Part shown: piece after piece, positions 17,431-26,716 of the stretch
Position numbering within the stretch: the first letter of the stretch is position 1
Layout: every line of letters begins with the position of its first letter
Assembly (NCBI RefSeq): GCF_002027705.1
Contig: NZ_MBTG01000008.1
Span: 124,001 to 188,000 of the forward strand
Direction of reading: 5' to 3'
DNA: 64,000 bases
Source of the DNA: Paenibacillus ferrarius
Lineage (GTDB): Bacteria; Bacillota; Bacilli; Paenibacillales; NBRC-103111
Made by a program: the position numbers and the translations under genes
The notes under the pieces: model-generated
The model's input: the letters and a program-made list of their open reading frames with translations, nothing else
Databases searched by the model: none
Told to the model about the DNA's origin: nothing

Positions 17431-17769
17431 ATGAATAAGGATAAGATTCAACGCAACTACTTGCCTATGTCAGAAACTGCCTATTATATTCTGCTCTCCC
17501 TCATAAAAACCCGCCACGGATATGGGATTATGCAGCATGTGGAAGAAATTACGAAAGGTAGAATCAAGCTAGGGCCAGGCACCTTGTACGGAAGTCTTTC
17601 GAAGATGGAAAAGGATACTTTGATTCATGTTATTGCCGAAGAAGATCGCCGAAAAGTGTACCAAATAACCGCTCTTGGCCGCAACATTTTGACACAAGAG
17701 ATAGCAAGATTAAGTGAATTGTTTCATAATTCCAAATCTGTGGAGGATGACCAACATGGAGGACATTAA
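17431..17769 (+). CDS. PadR-family transcriptional repressor
   Basis: 112 residues: winged helix with the PadR hallmark RHGYGIMQHVEEIT..KLGPGTLYGSLSKMEKD followed by a short dimerisation helix. ATG at 17431 behind AGAAGGAG. Two matching palindromes in its promoter point to autorepression. It overlaps the next gene by 14 bp, the classic PadR plus membrane-partner arrangement in Firmicutes. Confidence 0.9.
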   Translation: MNKDKIQRNYLPMSETAYYILLSLIKTRHGYGIMQHVEEITKGRIKLGPGTLYGSLSKMEKDTLIHVIAEEDRRKVYQITALGRNILTQEIARLSELFHNSKSVEDDQHGGH

Positions 17770-18277
17770 GAAAATAACGAAGATCTGGGCAAGCTGGGAC
17801 AGTGACAAGATTGAGGATTGGCTGGAGAGCATGGAGGCTCAAGGCTGGCAGCTTGTGAAGATCAAATATCACGGCTACCGGATGCATTTTAAGAAGGGTG
17901 TTCCCCGAAAAGTAAGGTATTGTGTAGATTTTCAAGGTAAGAAAGATAAAGCCTATGAAGCCCTTTGCCTAGAAGCAGGCTGGAAATGCGAGTTATCCGC
18001 CAATGGCTGGTATATATGGAGCATGCCTTATACGACGGAGCGCCCTGCGATTTATACGGATGTAGATTCTCTCATCGATCGAAATAAAAGACAGATTGCC
18101 ACTCTCTCTGTAGCTATGACTGCTCAAATTCCGATATTTATCATTACCTTAAATAACCCTATTATTCATTATACCTTTATCTTGTATGCCCTTTTATTCG
18201 GACTACTCTTCTATGGCATTGTTCAATTGAACAAAACGAATCGGAAATTGCGTGATCGCAGCGAGCATGTGAAATAG
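17756..18277 (+). CDS. DUF2812 membrane protein
   Basis: 173 residues from the ATG at 17756 (GTGGAGG 9 bp upstream). N-terminal soluble domain with KIEDWLESMEAQGWQLVKI and LCLEAGWKCEL, then two transmembrane helices near residues 115-160, the DUF2812 layout. It is translationally linked to the PadR gene, which probably controls it. Function of the family is unknown. Confidence 0.87.
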   Translation: MEDIKKITKIWASWDSDKIEDWLESMEAQGWQLVKIKYHGYRMHFKKGVPRKVRYCVDFQGKKDKAYEALCLEAGWKCELSANGWYIWSMPYTTERPAIYTDVDSLIDRNKRQIATLSVAMTAQIPIFIITLNNPIIHYTFILYALLFGLLFYGIVQLNKTNRKLRDRSEHVK

Positions 18278-18302
18278 AACGAGGATTTGTGATCCTCGTT
18301 CT
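18276..18302 (+). terminator. Terminator of the padR operon
   Basis: AGAACGAGGAT pairs perfectly with ATCCTCGTTCT (5-nt loop); the T-tract after it is weak. Confidence 0.65.
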
Positions 18303-18364
18303 GTTGTGGAACAACCTGCACGTTTTTTACAAAGCTGCTGGTCCCTTTCCACCTTCCACCTCTG

Positions 18365-19318
18365 TCAAGTATTTAGCCGGTCCAGCTGATTCTGCGTCAA
18401 ACGAATGTTCAGTGAACCCAAATTCTCCTGCAATTGCTCCGGATTACTTGCCGCAATAAGCGGAATGACCATAGGCGATTTTTGCAGCATCCATGCTAGA
18501 ACAATCTGGTTCACAGTTCCCTCCGTCTCGCTTGCCACTTCTTTCAGAACCTGTAGTTTACTTATTGCCTGGGGCCCTTGGTATTGAGCAGGGAGAAGCG
18601 CCTCACTTCGTGTATATGCCCCATTCAGCAATGGGGAGTAGGCAAGCAGTGAAACATCCTGCGTGCTTTGGCAATAGCTTAACAACTCTTCATCCACACT
18701 AACCTGTACGCCAAAATCTGCAGCCGAATTCGGACGAATGTACGTATACCGTTGTTGAATGCAAGAATAGGCAGCCCAGTTATGAGCTTGGCTAATGCGC
18801 CTTGCTTCTTGCAAACGAGACAATCGGTGATTGCTGCAACCAAGCGCCCGAACCTTACCTGCTCGTACGAGGCGGTCCATAGCCTCTAGCGTTTCTTCCA
18901 GCGGCGTCTCTCCATCATCAATATGGCTGTAATATAAATCAATATAATCCGTTCCCAGCCGCAACAGACTTTCATCTAGCGCTTTTTCAATCGCTTTTGC
19001 GCCTAAGCCTTCCATATGCTCAAATCCTCCGCCAGGAAAAGAAGGCTTTGCTCCCACTTTGGTCGCCACAAACATACGGTCTCGATTGCCGCGTTCCTTC
19101 ATCCATTGGCCAAGCAGCTTTTCACTCTCTCCACCTTGGCAGCCTTCGTTCCAGAAAGCATAGTTATTCGACGTGTCCAAAGAAGTTCCGCCAGCATCCT
19201 GATATTGATCCAGCAAACGATACGATGTAGATTTATCTGTTCGTGATCCAAAGTTTAGACATCCCAGCACGATTGCACTTACTTTCAAGCCTGTCATTCC
19301 TAACGGCAGCTGAAGCAT
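18365..19318 (-). CDS. Aldo/keto reductase, MerR-linked
   Basis: 317 residues starting MLQLPLGMTGLKVSAIVLGCLNFG, with GGTSLDTSNNYAFW (the catalytic Tyr retained), LRLGTDYIDLYYSHIDD and a C-terminal NADPH loop (IPLIAASNPEQLQENL). ATG at 19318 preceded by GGAGGAGG at 8 bp; the longer frame to 19378 would run into the MerR gene. It lies 26 bp behind merR and is most likely controlled by it. Confidence 0.87.
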   Translation of the reverse strand: MLQLPLGMTGLKVSAIVLGCLNFGSRTDKSTSYRLLDQYQDAGGTSLDTSNNYAFWNEGCQGGESEKLLGQWMKERGNRDRMFVATKVGAKPSFPGGGFEHMEGLGAKAIEKALDESLLRLGTDYIDLYYSHIDDGETPLEETLEAMDRLVRAGKVRALGCSNHRLSRLQEARRISQAHNWAAYSCIQQRYTYIRPNSAADFGVQVSVDEELLSYCQSTQDVSLLAYSPLLNGAYTRSEALLPAQYQGPQAISKLQVLKEVASETEGTVNQIVLAWMLQKSPMVIPLIAASNPEQLQENLGSLNIRLTQNQLDRLNT

Positions 19319-19344
19319 GGAACCAACCTCCTCCAATATATCTC

Positions 19345-19734
19345 CTAGTCGTCCAAGTGAGGCTGCTGATCCTCCCAAGCTCTGTAATAGGTGATCTTAT
19401 CCCGCAGTACGCTCAGAGTATCCTGCAGCTCCTTGACCTGAACAAGCAGCTTTTGTTCATGTTCTTCCAGCAATTGTCTTCGTTGTCCAATCCCTCGATC
19501 CCCTTGGCGCATCATCTCCGCAAAACGCTGCATATCGGCGATCGGCATGCCGGTCGTGCGCAAATGCATCAACAGGTTGATCCATTCAAGGTCATGAGAT
19601 TGATAGGAACGATGACCATTCGCTGCGCGGCAAATAGGTTCCATTAAGCCAACCTTTTCATAATAACGCAGCGTATGTGCACTAAGTCCCGTTTTTGCCG
19701 CCACCTGCTGAATCGTTAATTCCATTTCAATCAT
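19345..19734 (-). CDS. MerR-family regulator
   Basis: 129 residues. N-terminal MerR helix-turn-helix (LTIQQVAAKTGLSAHTLRYYEKVGLMEPICR) and a coiled-coil dimer helix to about residue 115. No cysteine metal site at the C-terminus, so it resembles the AdhR/YraB aldehyde-stress group. ATG at 19734 behind GAGGGGG. Its promoter carries a dyad between -35 and -10. Confidence 0.88.
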   Translation of the reverse strand: MIEMELTIQQVAAKTGLSAHTLRYYEKVGLMEPICRAANGHRSYQSHDLEWINLLMHLRTTGMPIADMQRFAEMMRQGDRGIGQRRQLLEEHEQKLLVQVKELQDTLSVLRDKITYYRAWEDQQPHLDD

Positions 19735-19763
19735 GAAGAGGCCCCCTCACTATTATCACTTAC

Positions 19764-19792
19764 TTTATATGTTAGAGCGCACTCGAAGTCAA
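19764..19792 (-). promoter_or_regulatory. MerR-type promoter of the merR/aldo-keto reductase unit
   Basis: TTGACT on the minus strand, then dyad GAGTGCGCTC in the spacer; -10 is TATAAA at 17 bp or TAAAGT at the 19 bp typical of MerR promoters. Confidence 0.6.
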
Positions 19793-19904
19793 TAAGAAGA
19801 TTTCTTGGCTGGACTCGAGGTTTTTTTCTTCAAAAACCAAATAGAACCTATGAGCTGCCGTTTCATCAAGAAACTAGCAAGCCTATAGGCTCTTCCAATT
19901 GCAT

Positions 19905-20729
19905 TCATAAATTGCTTTGAAATCCTGATCTATTCATCGTGCTATAGCGGATTCCGGCATCCAAGGTGGCAATAAACATCATATTGTTCCAGATCAGAAA
20001 GTCCGTCACAGAAGCCTGTATCCCCATGGAGCGAAGCCAAATACTGCCTGATACTTTATAAATGCCAGTATTGGCGCAAGCATACACATCCCCCTGATGG
20101 GTGACTAAACGATGAATAAATTTCCCTTCAAACCATACCTGTTGAAAACCGCCTTTTTTATTTCCGATAACCAGACCGCCATCGTCTGTTGTCCCTAGCA
20201 GCAATTGATTATATACTGCCAAGCTCGTAACAGGCTGATCGATAGGAATCGCCAACCATTCGCTCATAAACACATCATAGTAAGCGATCCCATCCTCGTA
20301 GCCAAGGAATAGAAAATTGGGCGTGACCAGCAGATCAAAGGTGTTCTTTCCCGGATAAGCAACCGAAATCCAGTTCCCATCACTTCCACACTTTAGCCCG
20401 CTTTCGGTTAAAACAAACCGATCTCCCCAACTTACCGTCCGGTAGCAGGGTTCACGCATGGCTGTAGACTGCCACACGTCATCTTCCAAACGGAAGTGGC
20501 CCTGATTCGTAGAAGCAAATAATTGCGCGTCTACCCAATCCAGCCTCAAAATTAAAATGCCTTCAGGCAACCCCTGGGAAATGCTTTCCCAAGAGCGCAG
20601 GGCGGTGTATTGATACACGCCCGACCCCCACGTTCCAGCGAATAAAATGCCGTCGTTCGAAGCAGCTAAGGTTGAAAAGCGAAGCGGCAGCATATCATTG
20701 GTAGAATGCCATAACTGATTTGAATCCAT
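19905..20729 (-). CDS. Beta-propeller-like protein, third gene of the Fur-type operon
   Basis: 274 residues made of repeated strand-rich segments (ILFAGTWGSGVYQYT, QLFASTNQGHFRL, FLFLGYEDGIAYYD, QLLLGTTDDGGLVIG, MMFIATLDAGIRYS) that recur every about 40 residues, as in propellers of the two-component-regulator/BNR kind. No signal peptide, so cytoplasmic. AGGAGG before the ATG. It follows the CSCC-tailed gene by 17 bp. Function unknown; it may be a scaffold for an iron-limitation response (inference). Confidence 0.65.
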   Translation of the reverse strand: MDSNQLWHSTNDMLPLRFSTLAASNDGILFAGTWGSGVYQYTALRSWESISQGLPEGILILRLDWVDAQLFASTNQGHFRLEDDVWQSTAMREPCYRTVSWGDRFVLTESGLKCGSDGNWISVAYPGKNTFDLLVTPNFLFLGYEDGIAYYDVFMSEWLAIPIDQPVTSLAVYNQLLLGTTDDGGLVIGNKKGGFQQVWFEGKFIHRLVTHQGDVYACANTGIYKVSGSIWLRSMGIQASVTDFLIWNNMMFIATLDAGIRYSTMNRSGFQSNL

Positions 20730-20746
20730 GAAGCTCCTCCTACTTG

Positions 20747-21460
20747 TTACATGATAATGCGTCCGGAACTAGCTGCGGGTGAACAGCACGAGCAAGATCT
20801 GCTTTCCATATAGACCTCTTTCACAAGTCGGAGATAATCCATGGATTGGCTCAGATTGTAATCCCTTGCAGCTAGGCTTTGCCTTTCGCCGCTCATTAAT
20901 CGACAAATGTACAGTTGTTCCGGAAGCTGCCCGAATGCTTCATAGCAGAAAATGACGGACATATGGGTAAATAACTCCAACGCCGCTTGGCACGGATTCA
21001 TCACATATTTATGGATATGGAAGGAACGTTCGGAAGGCTCCATCACTTGAATGATCATGGACAGCCTAATATCCAGCTCCTTGACATAGACGTTCATATT
21101 CTCGAACAACATCAGCGGTGTTTCCAAACTGTTCGTGTCTGACAGAAAGCCAAAGAGATGCGCTGTCACGATGCGCTTGACATCCCGATAAAACTCCGGC
21201 GAGCTGAACACATGCACTTTGTTCGTCCATCGACGTTCAAACAGTTCGTTTAGCTTCTGCTGTGTTCGCAGCTTGGCAGGCAGCGAATACCATTCATTAA
21301 TGACGTGATATGCGGCATATTGAGTGAGCTGCTGCCAGTCTGCTTCCTGCGTAGAAGTGTGGCTGAGCTGCGAATGGCTGGCGTGCAGCCAGCTTTCGAG
21401 TTGATAATCGGCAAGCAGCGGCGCGGTTGCAAAATTCTCTTCTCCATGTAAGTTCATCAT
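20747..21460 (-). CDS. Uncharacterised protein with Cys-rich tail, flavodoxin-linked
   Basis: About 237 residues, mainly helical (YAAYHVINEWYSLPAKLR, LFENMNVYVKELDIRLSMIIQV), with no recognised family. The C-terminus reads SRSCSCCSPAASSG, three clustered cysteines that could bind metal or an Fe-S cluster. Start at 21460 (or the next ATG, 21457), 20 bp behind the flavodoxin stop; the ribosome site is weak, which suggests coupling. The order flavodoxin-unknown-second gene under Fur boxes recalls ykuNOP of Bacillus, but no sequence match can be claimed. Confidence 0.6.
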   Translation of the reverse strand: MMNLHGEENFATAPLLADYQLESWLHASHSQLSHTSTQEADWQQLTQYAAYHVINEWYSLPAKLRTQQKLNELFERRWTNKVHVFSSPEFYRDVKRIVTAHLFGFLSDTNSLETPLMLFENMNVYVKELDIRLSMIIQVMEPSERSFHIHKYVMNPCQAALELFTHMSVIFCYEAFGQLPEQLYICRLMSGERQSLAARDYNLSQSMDYLRLVKEVYMESRSCSCCSPAASSGRIIM

Positions 21461-21480
21461 GAATTCTCGAATTCCCGGGG

Positions 21481-21927
21481 CTACACGCCGAGTGCTTGCA
21501 CGAATTGTTGACCGAATTGTCGACAAATTTCCTTGTCATCCTTCGATGGAGACAATTCTACCTTCAATCCTTCCAGCGTCACTTCCGAGCCCAGCTCTTT
21601 CAGCTTCGTAATCAACGTATCAACCGCAGCCCCATATTCGGAATAGGAAGAATCACATGATCCGAAAACCGCTGACTTTTTCCCGTCTAATTGGATATCA
21701 TCCATCTCATCGTAAAAATCGAGGAAATCATCGGCCAAATCTCCATCCCCCCACGTATAAGAGCCTAGAATAATGCCGTCATAGCCTGTAATCTCAGCAG
21801 CACTGGTATCAATAACATTCTTCACAACAGGCTCGATGCCCGCCTCTTTCACACCTTCAGCGATTGCCTCCGCCATCTCCTCGGTGTTTCCGGTCATGCT
21901 TGCAAATACGATAATTACTTTACTCAT
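21481..21927 (-). CDS. Short-chain flavodoxin
   Basis: 148 residues. FMN phosphate loop SMTGNTEE (10-17), aromatic loops GSYTWGDGDLADDF and GSCDSSYSEYG flanking the isoalloxazine. AGGGGG precedes the ATG. It carries electrons at low potential in place of ferredoxin when iron is scarce, in line with two Fur-like boxes upstream. First gene of a three-gene unit. Confidence 0.93.
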   Translation of the reverse strand: MSKVIIVFASMTGNTEEMAEAIAEGVKEAGIEPVVKNVIDTSAAEITGYDGIILGSYTWGDGDLADDFLDFYDEMDDIQLDGKKSAVFGSCDSSYSEYGAAVDTLITKLKELGSEVTLEGLKVELSPSKDDKEICRQFGQQFVQALGV

Positions 21928-22051
21928 CTTATTTCCCCCTATTAGTTATCATTTCAGTTTCTTTCAATAGCAACTCATCCGCTTGTAATACACATAATGT
22001 TAGAAGTTCATGTTCATTTTTGCTATGTAATGGCTTTTGCGTATCCTTCCG

Positions 22052-22082
22052 CTGCTCTTTTCGAGCAGAGCCCTTTTTTTTC
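22052..22082 (+). terminator. Hairpin plus T-run on the + strand in the flavodoxin leader region
   Basis: CTGCTC-TTTTC-GAGCAG followed by AGCCC and eight T. No + strand gene precedes it, so it may stop antisense transcription into the flavodoxin leader, or be incidental. Confidence 0.4.
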
Positions 22083-22140
22083 ACAAGTTCATACAGAAGG
22101 CCCATGTTGCAAAACTCTCCCCTCTAGCCGAAATTATATT

Positions 22141-22159
22141 GAGAATGATTTTCATTTGC
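22141..22159. promoter_or_regulatory. Fur-like box 1
   Basis: GAGAATGATTTTCATTTGC, close to the GATAATGATAATCATTATC consensus; it overlaps the region just upstream of a minus-strand TATAAT (22134-22139). Confidence 0.65.
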
Positions 22160-22170
22160 ATTTAACACTT

Positions 22171-22190
22171 TGAATGATAACTATTCTCAG
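22171..22190. promoter_or_regulatory. Fur-like box 2
   Basis: TGAATGATAACTATTCTCAG; a second match about 30 bp upstream of box 1. Confidence 0.6.
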
Positions 22191-22340
22191 TAAATATGTC
22201 AATATGCTGGCCTTATTTTTCTTCAAAAACTTTAAATTTTTTCACAATTTCTTGAAAATCCCCTTGCGATCACCTTAAGCTCCACGTTTCTCAGCGTATT
22301 CAGTTATCCTTGGCGGACTCGGAACGCTACTGGTTCAAAA

Positions 22341-22568
22341 GCCTGCAATAGTGCAGGCTTATCAGACAAAATCGCCTTAAAAAAGAAAAAACCTGCGAAT
22401 ATGCAGGAATTTCAAGTGTTTTTTTCCTAAAATCAACTTTCGGACTGAAAAAGATGCATTATCGCAGGAATTTGCGCTTGCTGGCCATTTCTAGCCGCAA
22501 AAAGATGCACAATTGCAGGAATTCACGCTCAACGGCTGCTTTAAGACACAAAAATGTACAACGGGAGG
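22341..22568. repeat. Palindrome array, family A, four units plus a degenerate fifth
   Basis: Units at 22342 (CCTGCAATAGTGCAGG), 22392 (CCTGCGAATATGCAGG), 22453 (GATGCATTATCGCAGG), 22504 (GATGCACAATTGCAGG), and a decayed one at 22553. Steps 50, 61, 51 and 49 bp. This array lies between divergent genes. Confidence 0.88.
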
Positions 22569-22653
22569 CTCCCACGATCCCCTCAAATTCACGCATTCCC
22601 CCTACAGAGGTTCTCTTTCCTTACAAATTATTTCATTTAAACTTAACCATTCC

Positions 22654-22683
22654 TTTACAGGCATATTCTAAGCGCGGTATATT
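22654..22683 (+). promoter_or_regulatory. Promoter of arsR-like gene 1
   Basis: TTTACA-18-TATATT; the spacer starts with GGCATATTC, a decayed form of the palindrome AGGAATATTCCT in the promoter of the paralogue at 29649. Confidence 0.6.
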
Positions 22684-22706
22684 TAGACAGAAGGGAGATC
22701 GGTACG

Positions 22707-23048
22707 ATGGGCATGAAAATTACTACTTTGAGTGCGCTTGCCGAGCCCAACCGCTTACACATTGTCGAGCTCTTACGTGACGGCCCGCTTACCGTGGGTG
22801 AAATAGCCGAACGACTTGGGCTGGCACAGCCGCAAGTCTCCAAACATCTTCGTGTATTAAGTGATTGCGGTTTCGTTGAAGTGCATCCGAGCGCCAATCG
22901 GCGTATTTATAAACTGCGGCCTCAGCCGCTCATCGAAATGAGTGACTGGCTGGAATCTTTCCGCCGCATGTGGGAAGAAAGATTTGATCGTCTGGACGAT
23001 TACTTGGCCCAACTGCAAAAGAAAGACAAAGAAGGACCGGGAAGCTAA
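22707..23048 (+). CDS. ArsR-family regulator 1
   Basis: 113 residues: ITTLSALAEPNRLHIVELLRDGPLTVGEIAERL then the recognition helix QPQVSKHLRVLSDCG and wing. No metal-binding cysteine motif (the lone Cys is in the helix), so probably a metal-independent member as found next to SRPBCC proteins. AAGGGAG before the ATG. About 60% like the 29649 gene by eye, but without its SRPBCC neighbour. Confidence 0.9.
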   Translation: MGMKITTLSALAEPNRLHIVELLRDGPLTVGEIAERLGLAQPQVSKHLRVLSDCGFVEVHPSANRRIYKLRPQPLIEMSDWLESFRRMWEERFDRLDDYLAQLQKKDKEGPGS

Positions 23049-23098
23049 GCAAGAAGGCTAGCCGCCCGGTCCATTTGGGAACGCATGAAAGATTCGAC

Positions 23099-24184
23099 TC
23101 AATTGATGATCCCAGGCCTCGTTAATTTCACATGTACATGGGGATCTATTTGAATTGTCGGATACACAGAATCCCAATCCAGTGTTTTCCAATAATCGTG
23201 ATGAAAGGCGATCAATTGTCTGCCAATTCCCAAAGCATCACAGTTCATCAGCTGAAGCTTTTGAACGACTTTGACCGCTTCTTCTGTCATCTCAGCGGAA
23301 ATAAGCTCGTTTAGGTTTCTAACATTCTTTTCATCCGACAAATGATTCTGAGGAAATTCCTCCACTTGTGCTTGCATATTCACTTGAATATCAACATGGA
23401 CTTGATGATTAAGGACAGTAAGCTTCATGTGACTTTTGGATTTATACACTTGCAAGGTTATAAGGCTCCCGAGAGCCTTATTTTTTTTGGTTTTCAGGCT
23501 AAATGTAGCGGTTTTTCCCATTTGTCCAGCCAACAATAAGTAAATCGGCGACTCGCTATCGGATAAGAATCCAGCAAGCGACTGGTTGCTAAAGAGCGCG
23601 ACTCCTTTCACAACACCTCCAGAATACCCAGGCCCCATATAAGGAATTACAATATCTTGCCCAGGATCATGAATAAGCTTTAATACCGATTGCAAATTAA
23701 CAACTGGAACAATTGTCGCTTTCTCAGCACTGATCACTTGCCTGTCTAAGTTAACGATCAAATTCGGTTTATGTTTATGCACACGGGTCAAGAAATCCTT
23801 AGCTTCCCCTTCGATAATTGCAATTTTCGCGCTTAAGGCACTTTTGGGATCTCGATGAAAGACGTCTAAAATAGTAACCAGCTTATTTTTGGCCATTTTC
23901 TCACCAATAGCGACCAAACGGTTCTTCGAAGTATCCGGTACCCTCGTTAGCTGCTTAGCAAGATTACCTCTCGTTTCTCTCGCTGTATAACCATCTGCAT
24001 GCATCAAACGAGGCAGGCTTTTTTTATCAACCACGACAAAAGTCGTCCTCATATTCGTATTGGGCCCCTCATCCAAACCCGTGTCTAGAATGAGTCTTAC
24101 ATCTTTTAGCAGCGTTTGATCCCAGCACCCCGTTAAGCCGACAATTGCTAGGATCCCGATGAAAACCTTATGCCAAATCCTCAT
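23099..24184 (-). CDS. Spore germination receptor lipoprotein, Ger(x)C family
   Basis: 361 residues. Signal peptide with lipobox LTGC (Cys20) followed by WDQ, the hallmark GCWD start of GerAC proteins; the rest shows the family domains including GVALFSNQSLAGFL. It overlaps the B gene by 4 bp (ATGA). C subunit of a nutrient germinant receptor in the spore inner membrane. Confidence 0.92.
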   Translation of the reverse strand: MRIWHKVFIGILAIVGLTGCWDQTLLKDVRLILDTGLDEGPNTNMRTTFVVVDKKSLPRLMHADGYTARETRGNLAKQLTRVPDTSKNRLVAIGEKMAKNKLVTILDVFHRDPKSALSAKIAIIEGEAKDFLTRVHKHKPNLIVNLDRQVISAEKATIVPVVNLQSVLKLIHDPGQDIVIPYMGPGYSGGVVKGVALFSNQSLAGFLSDSESPIYLLLAGQMGKTATFSLKTKKNKALGSLITLQVYKSKSHMKLTVLNHQVHVDIQVNMQAQVEEFPQNHLSDEKNVRNLNELISAEMTEEAVKVVQKLQLMNCDALGIGRQLIAFHHDYWKTLDWDSVYPTIQIDPHVHVKLTRPGIIN

Positions 24185-25278
24185 TCTACCACCGTCTTCA
24201 TTTTTCTATGCTTCCAAGATGATATCGCAAATAAGAGAATCGGCAATCCATAAATCATAATTAAGGTAACTCTCGAAAACCATGCATTGAGCTTTTCAAT
24301 GAGCAAGAAATCGCTGGGCACCACAACAAGCAGCCAACAAATGATAACTACGAGTAGAGTTACCAAAGAGGGTTGTTTCACCTGAAATAGTTTCTGGATA
24401 CTCGTAGCCGCGAAATAGACATAGTTCACAATAGATGTCATAACAACTGTTATCCAAAAAGACAAAAAGATGAGGTCGGTACGTTCAAAAAATCGAAAGG
24501 AAACGGCTTTGAGCATATAAAGAACAGGCTCCGGCACGATATCAAGCTCTTCAGGACTAAAAAATATAAAACATGCGATGACGATAAGCAAATAAAACAA
24601 GGTCACGATTGAATAGGATAACATCATCGTTTTGAGTATGGTTCGCTCCCCTGATTGAATCAGAGGATATACAACGAACATCAGCTCAAAACCAGCCATA
24701 GCAATTGCCGCATTCTCTACCCCTTTGATGATATCCCAGCTTCCCGCTATGCCGATAGGCAGCAGATACAGCATGTTCCCTTTGAATAATGGAAATAAGA
24801 TTAAGCCCATTAAAATAACTAAAATACTCGACATGAGCACTTCGAAACGTGCAATCATTCGCAAGCTTTCTTTGGCTAAATAATAGGTCGTAAACATCAT
24901 TAAGGTCATGATGATCCATCTGGGTGTCGTCGGGAAAATCCAAGAAGAAATGATTTTGGTATAATTCAAAAGCACAATGCTCGCTAAGGCCGTGAAATAT
25001 GCGATGAATAATAGGCTGATAACCATTCCGATGGATTTCCCCACCAGCTTGGGCAAAATTTCGATGAGGGTCAGCTCTGGGTATTTCCTGCAGATTAGCC
25101 AAATTAGAACGATAACAAGTTGTGACGAAATGCCTGCCAAAATCAAAGAGATCCAGCCGTCGCCAGCTGATATCGTATGTAAACTATAAGGTAAAGTGAG
25201 CGCGCCTTCCCCGATAGCTGTTTGTATCGTAAAGAAGGCTAACTGTGTCGATGTGATCTTATTTTTTGCTTCTCCCAT
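24181..25278 (-). CDS. Spore germination permease, GerAB family
   Basis: 365 residues, about ten transmembrane helices of the amino acid/polyamine transporter fold. The N-terminus KITSTQLAFFTIQTAIGEGALTLP (split around helix 1) is typical of GerAB proteins. It binds the germinant in related receptors. It overlaps the A gene by 20 bp. Confidence 0.93.
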   Translation of the reverse strand: MGEAKNKITSTQLAFFTIQTAIGEGALTLPYSLHTISAGDGWISLILAGISSQLVIVLIWLICRKYPELTLIEILPKLVGKSIGMVISLLFIAYFTALASIVLLNYTKIISSWIFPTTPRWIIMTLMMFTTYYLAKESLRMIARFEVLMSSILVILMGLILFPLFKGNMLYLLPIGIAGSWDIIKGVENAAIAMAGFELMFVVYPLIQSGERTILKTMMLSYSIVTLFYLLIVIACFIFFSPEELDIVPEPVLYMLKAVSFRFFERTDLIFLSFWITVVMTSIVNYVYFAATSIQKLFQVKQPSLVTLLVVIICWLLVVVPSDFLLIEKLNAWFSRVTLIMIYGLPILLFAISSWKHRKMKTVVE

Positions 25279-26716
25279 GTTTCACCGAGCCTCTCAAAAA
25301 CAAATTCCTCCACTTTTTCTGAGGACGACTATCTCGTGGCCTCTCATTCATTTGCCAGATGGACGACCGAATAAAGGAATCTTTCAGCCCCTTCCAATTC
25401 AGCGGTGACAGTGGATAGAAGTAAGGCACTCCAAGTACTTCCAGCTTGCACATATGAATCAGAAGGATGGATAAACCAAATACGATTCCAAGAAAACCAA
25501 AGGATGCAGATAGAATCATGATCGGAAATCGGAGGATTCGCAGTGTTTCACGAAACTCATAGGAAGGTACAACAAAAGAGGATATCGCTGTAAGTGCCAC
25601 AACAACAATCATAATATTAGAAACAAGTCCCACTCTGACAATCGCATCTCCAATCACCAATCCCCCAACAACACCTATGGTTTGACCAACAGCCGAGTGC
25701 AGCCGCAGCCCCGCTTCTCTAATCAGCTCCACGGTTAACTCCATCAACATCGCTTCCATAATGGGGGGAAAGGGAATATCCAGCACTGCATTCTGCATAG
25801 GCAGCACCAATTCATTGGGAATCGTCTCAAAATGAAAACTAACAACCGCGATGTAGACGGCCGGCAGTGTAATGGCAATAAAAAAGCTGGAGACTCTCAG
25901 CAACCGAAAAAAGCTGCCATTGAGAATACGCAGATTGTAATCATCCGGCGATTGATAAAAAGCGAAGAAGCTGACTGGAAGAATGATCGCATTCGAGGAA
26001 CCGTCTGCCAGCAAAGCAATACGCCCCTCCATCAGGTTCGCGGATACGCGGTCAACTCTTTCTGTACTTAGCACTTGCGGAAAAGGGGAATACGGCGCGT
26101 CCTCGATGAATTGTTCCACAATTCCTACCGAGGAAATATAGTCGACGCGTATCTCTGCAATTCGCTTCTCAATCTCCGCCACAATATCCTGGTTCGCAAG
26201 CTGATCCATGTAGACTATCGCCAATTTGGTATCGGCTTCCAGACCCACATGGACATAACGTATGGCTAATTGCTTGGATGTTACTTTTTTGCGAATTAAG
26301 TGCAAATTCACATCCAAACGTTCAATAAATCCTTCGTGAGAATTGCCTAATACTTTCTCATTGACTGGCTCTGTGATGCTTCTCTGAAAGCTAGAAGGAG
26401 TATGAAAGAGATACAGATCGGAGTCATCGTCGACATAAATAACGCAAAACCCTCTTAATAACGCATCAACGGCTTGCTCCAGCAGACAGGTGACCTGCAT
26501 TTGTCCTAAGCCAATCGTTTGCAAAAACTGTCCCTGTTTGGTGTGATTTAGAGGTGTCAACACCCCATCTTGGATCATTTCTTCGCTTACTAAAGTTGCT
26601 AAATACACAATATCAATCGGTTTTTGATTCCAAATTAACGTATGTATAATGAAATCATTGGCACTTGCAAATTCCGCCTGAAAGTAGGTCCTAACATCTT
26701 GTATGGAATGATGCAT
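25259..26716 (-). CDS. Spore germination protein, GerAA family
   Basis: 485 residues. Soluble N-terminal half (about 240 residues) followed by the conserved SVGIVEQFIEDAPYSPFPQ, EGRIALLADGSSNAIILPVSFFAF, and four to five membrane helices with FPPIMEAMLMEL and VGQTIGVVGGLVIGDAIV. First gene of the ger operon; AGGTGAGG precedes the ATG. Expected to be made in the forespore under SigG; no convincing SigG promoter was found by eye. Confidence 0.94.
   Translation of the reverse strand: MHHSIQDVRTYFQAEFASANDFIIHTLIWNQKPIDIVYLATLVSEEMIQDGVLTPLNHTKQGQFLQTIGLGQMQVTCLLEQAVDALLRGFCVIYVDDDSDLYLFHTPSSFQRSITEPVNEKVLGNSHEGFIERLDVNLHLIRKKVTSKQLAIRYVHVGLEADTKLAIVYMDQLANQDIVAEIEKRIAEIRVDYISSVGIVEQFIEDAPYSPFPQVLSTERVDRVSANLMEGRIALLADGSSNAIILPVSFFAFYQSPDDYNLRILNGSFFRLLRVSSFFIAITLPAVYIAVVSFHFETIPNELVLPMQNAVLDIPFPPIMEAMLMELTVELIREAGLRLHSAVGQTIGVVGGLVIGDAIVRVGLVSNIMIVVVALTAISSFVVPSYEFRETLRILRFPIMILSASFGFLGIVFGLSILLIHMCKLEVLGVPYFYPLSPLNWKGLKDSFIRSSIWQMNERPRDSRPQKKWRNLFLRGSVKHGRSKK

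Larger units (their letters stand above)
21928..22706. other. Divergent gap with Fur boxes and palindrome array
   Basis: 779 bp without a gene: flavodoxin leader (21928-22130), Fur-like boxes (22141-22190), family-A array (22341-22568) and the ArsR promoter (22654-22683). Confidence 0.6.
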
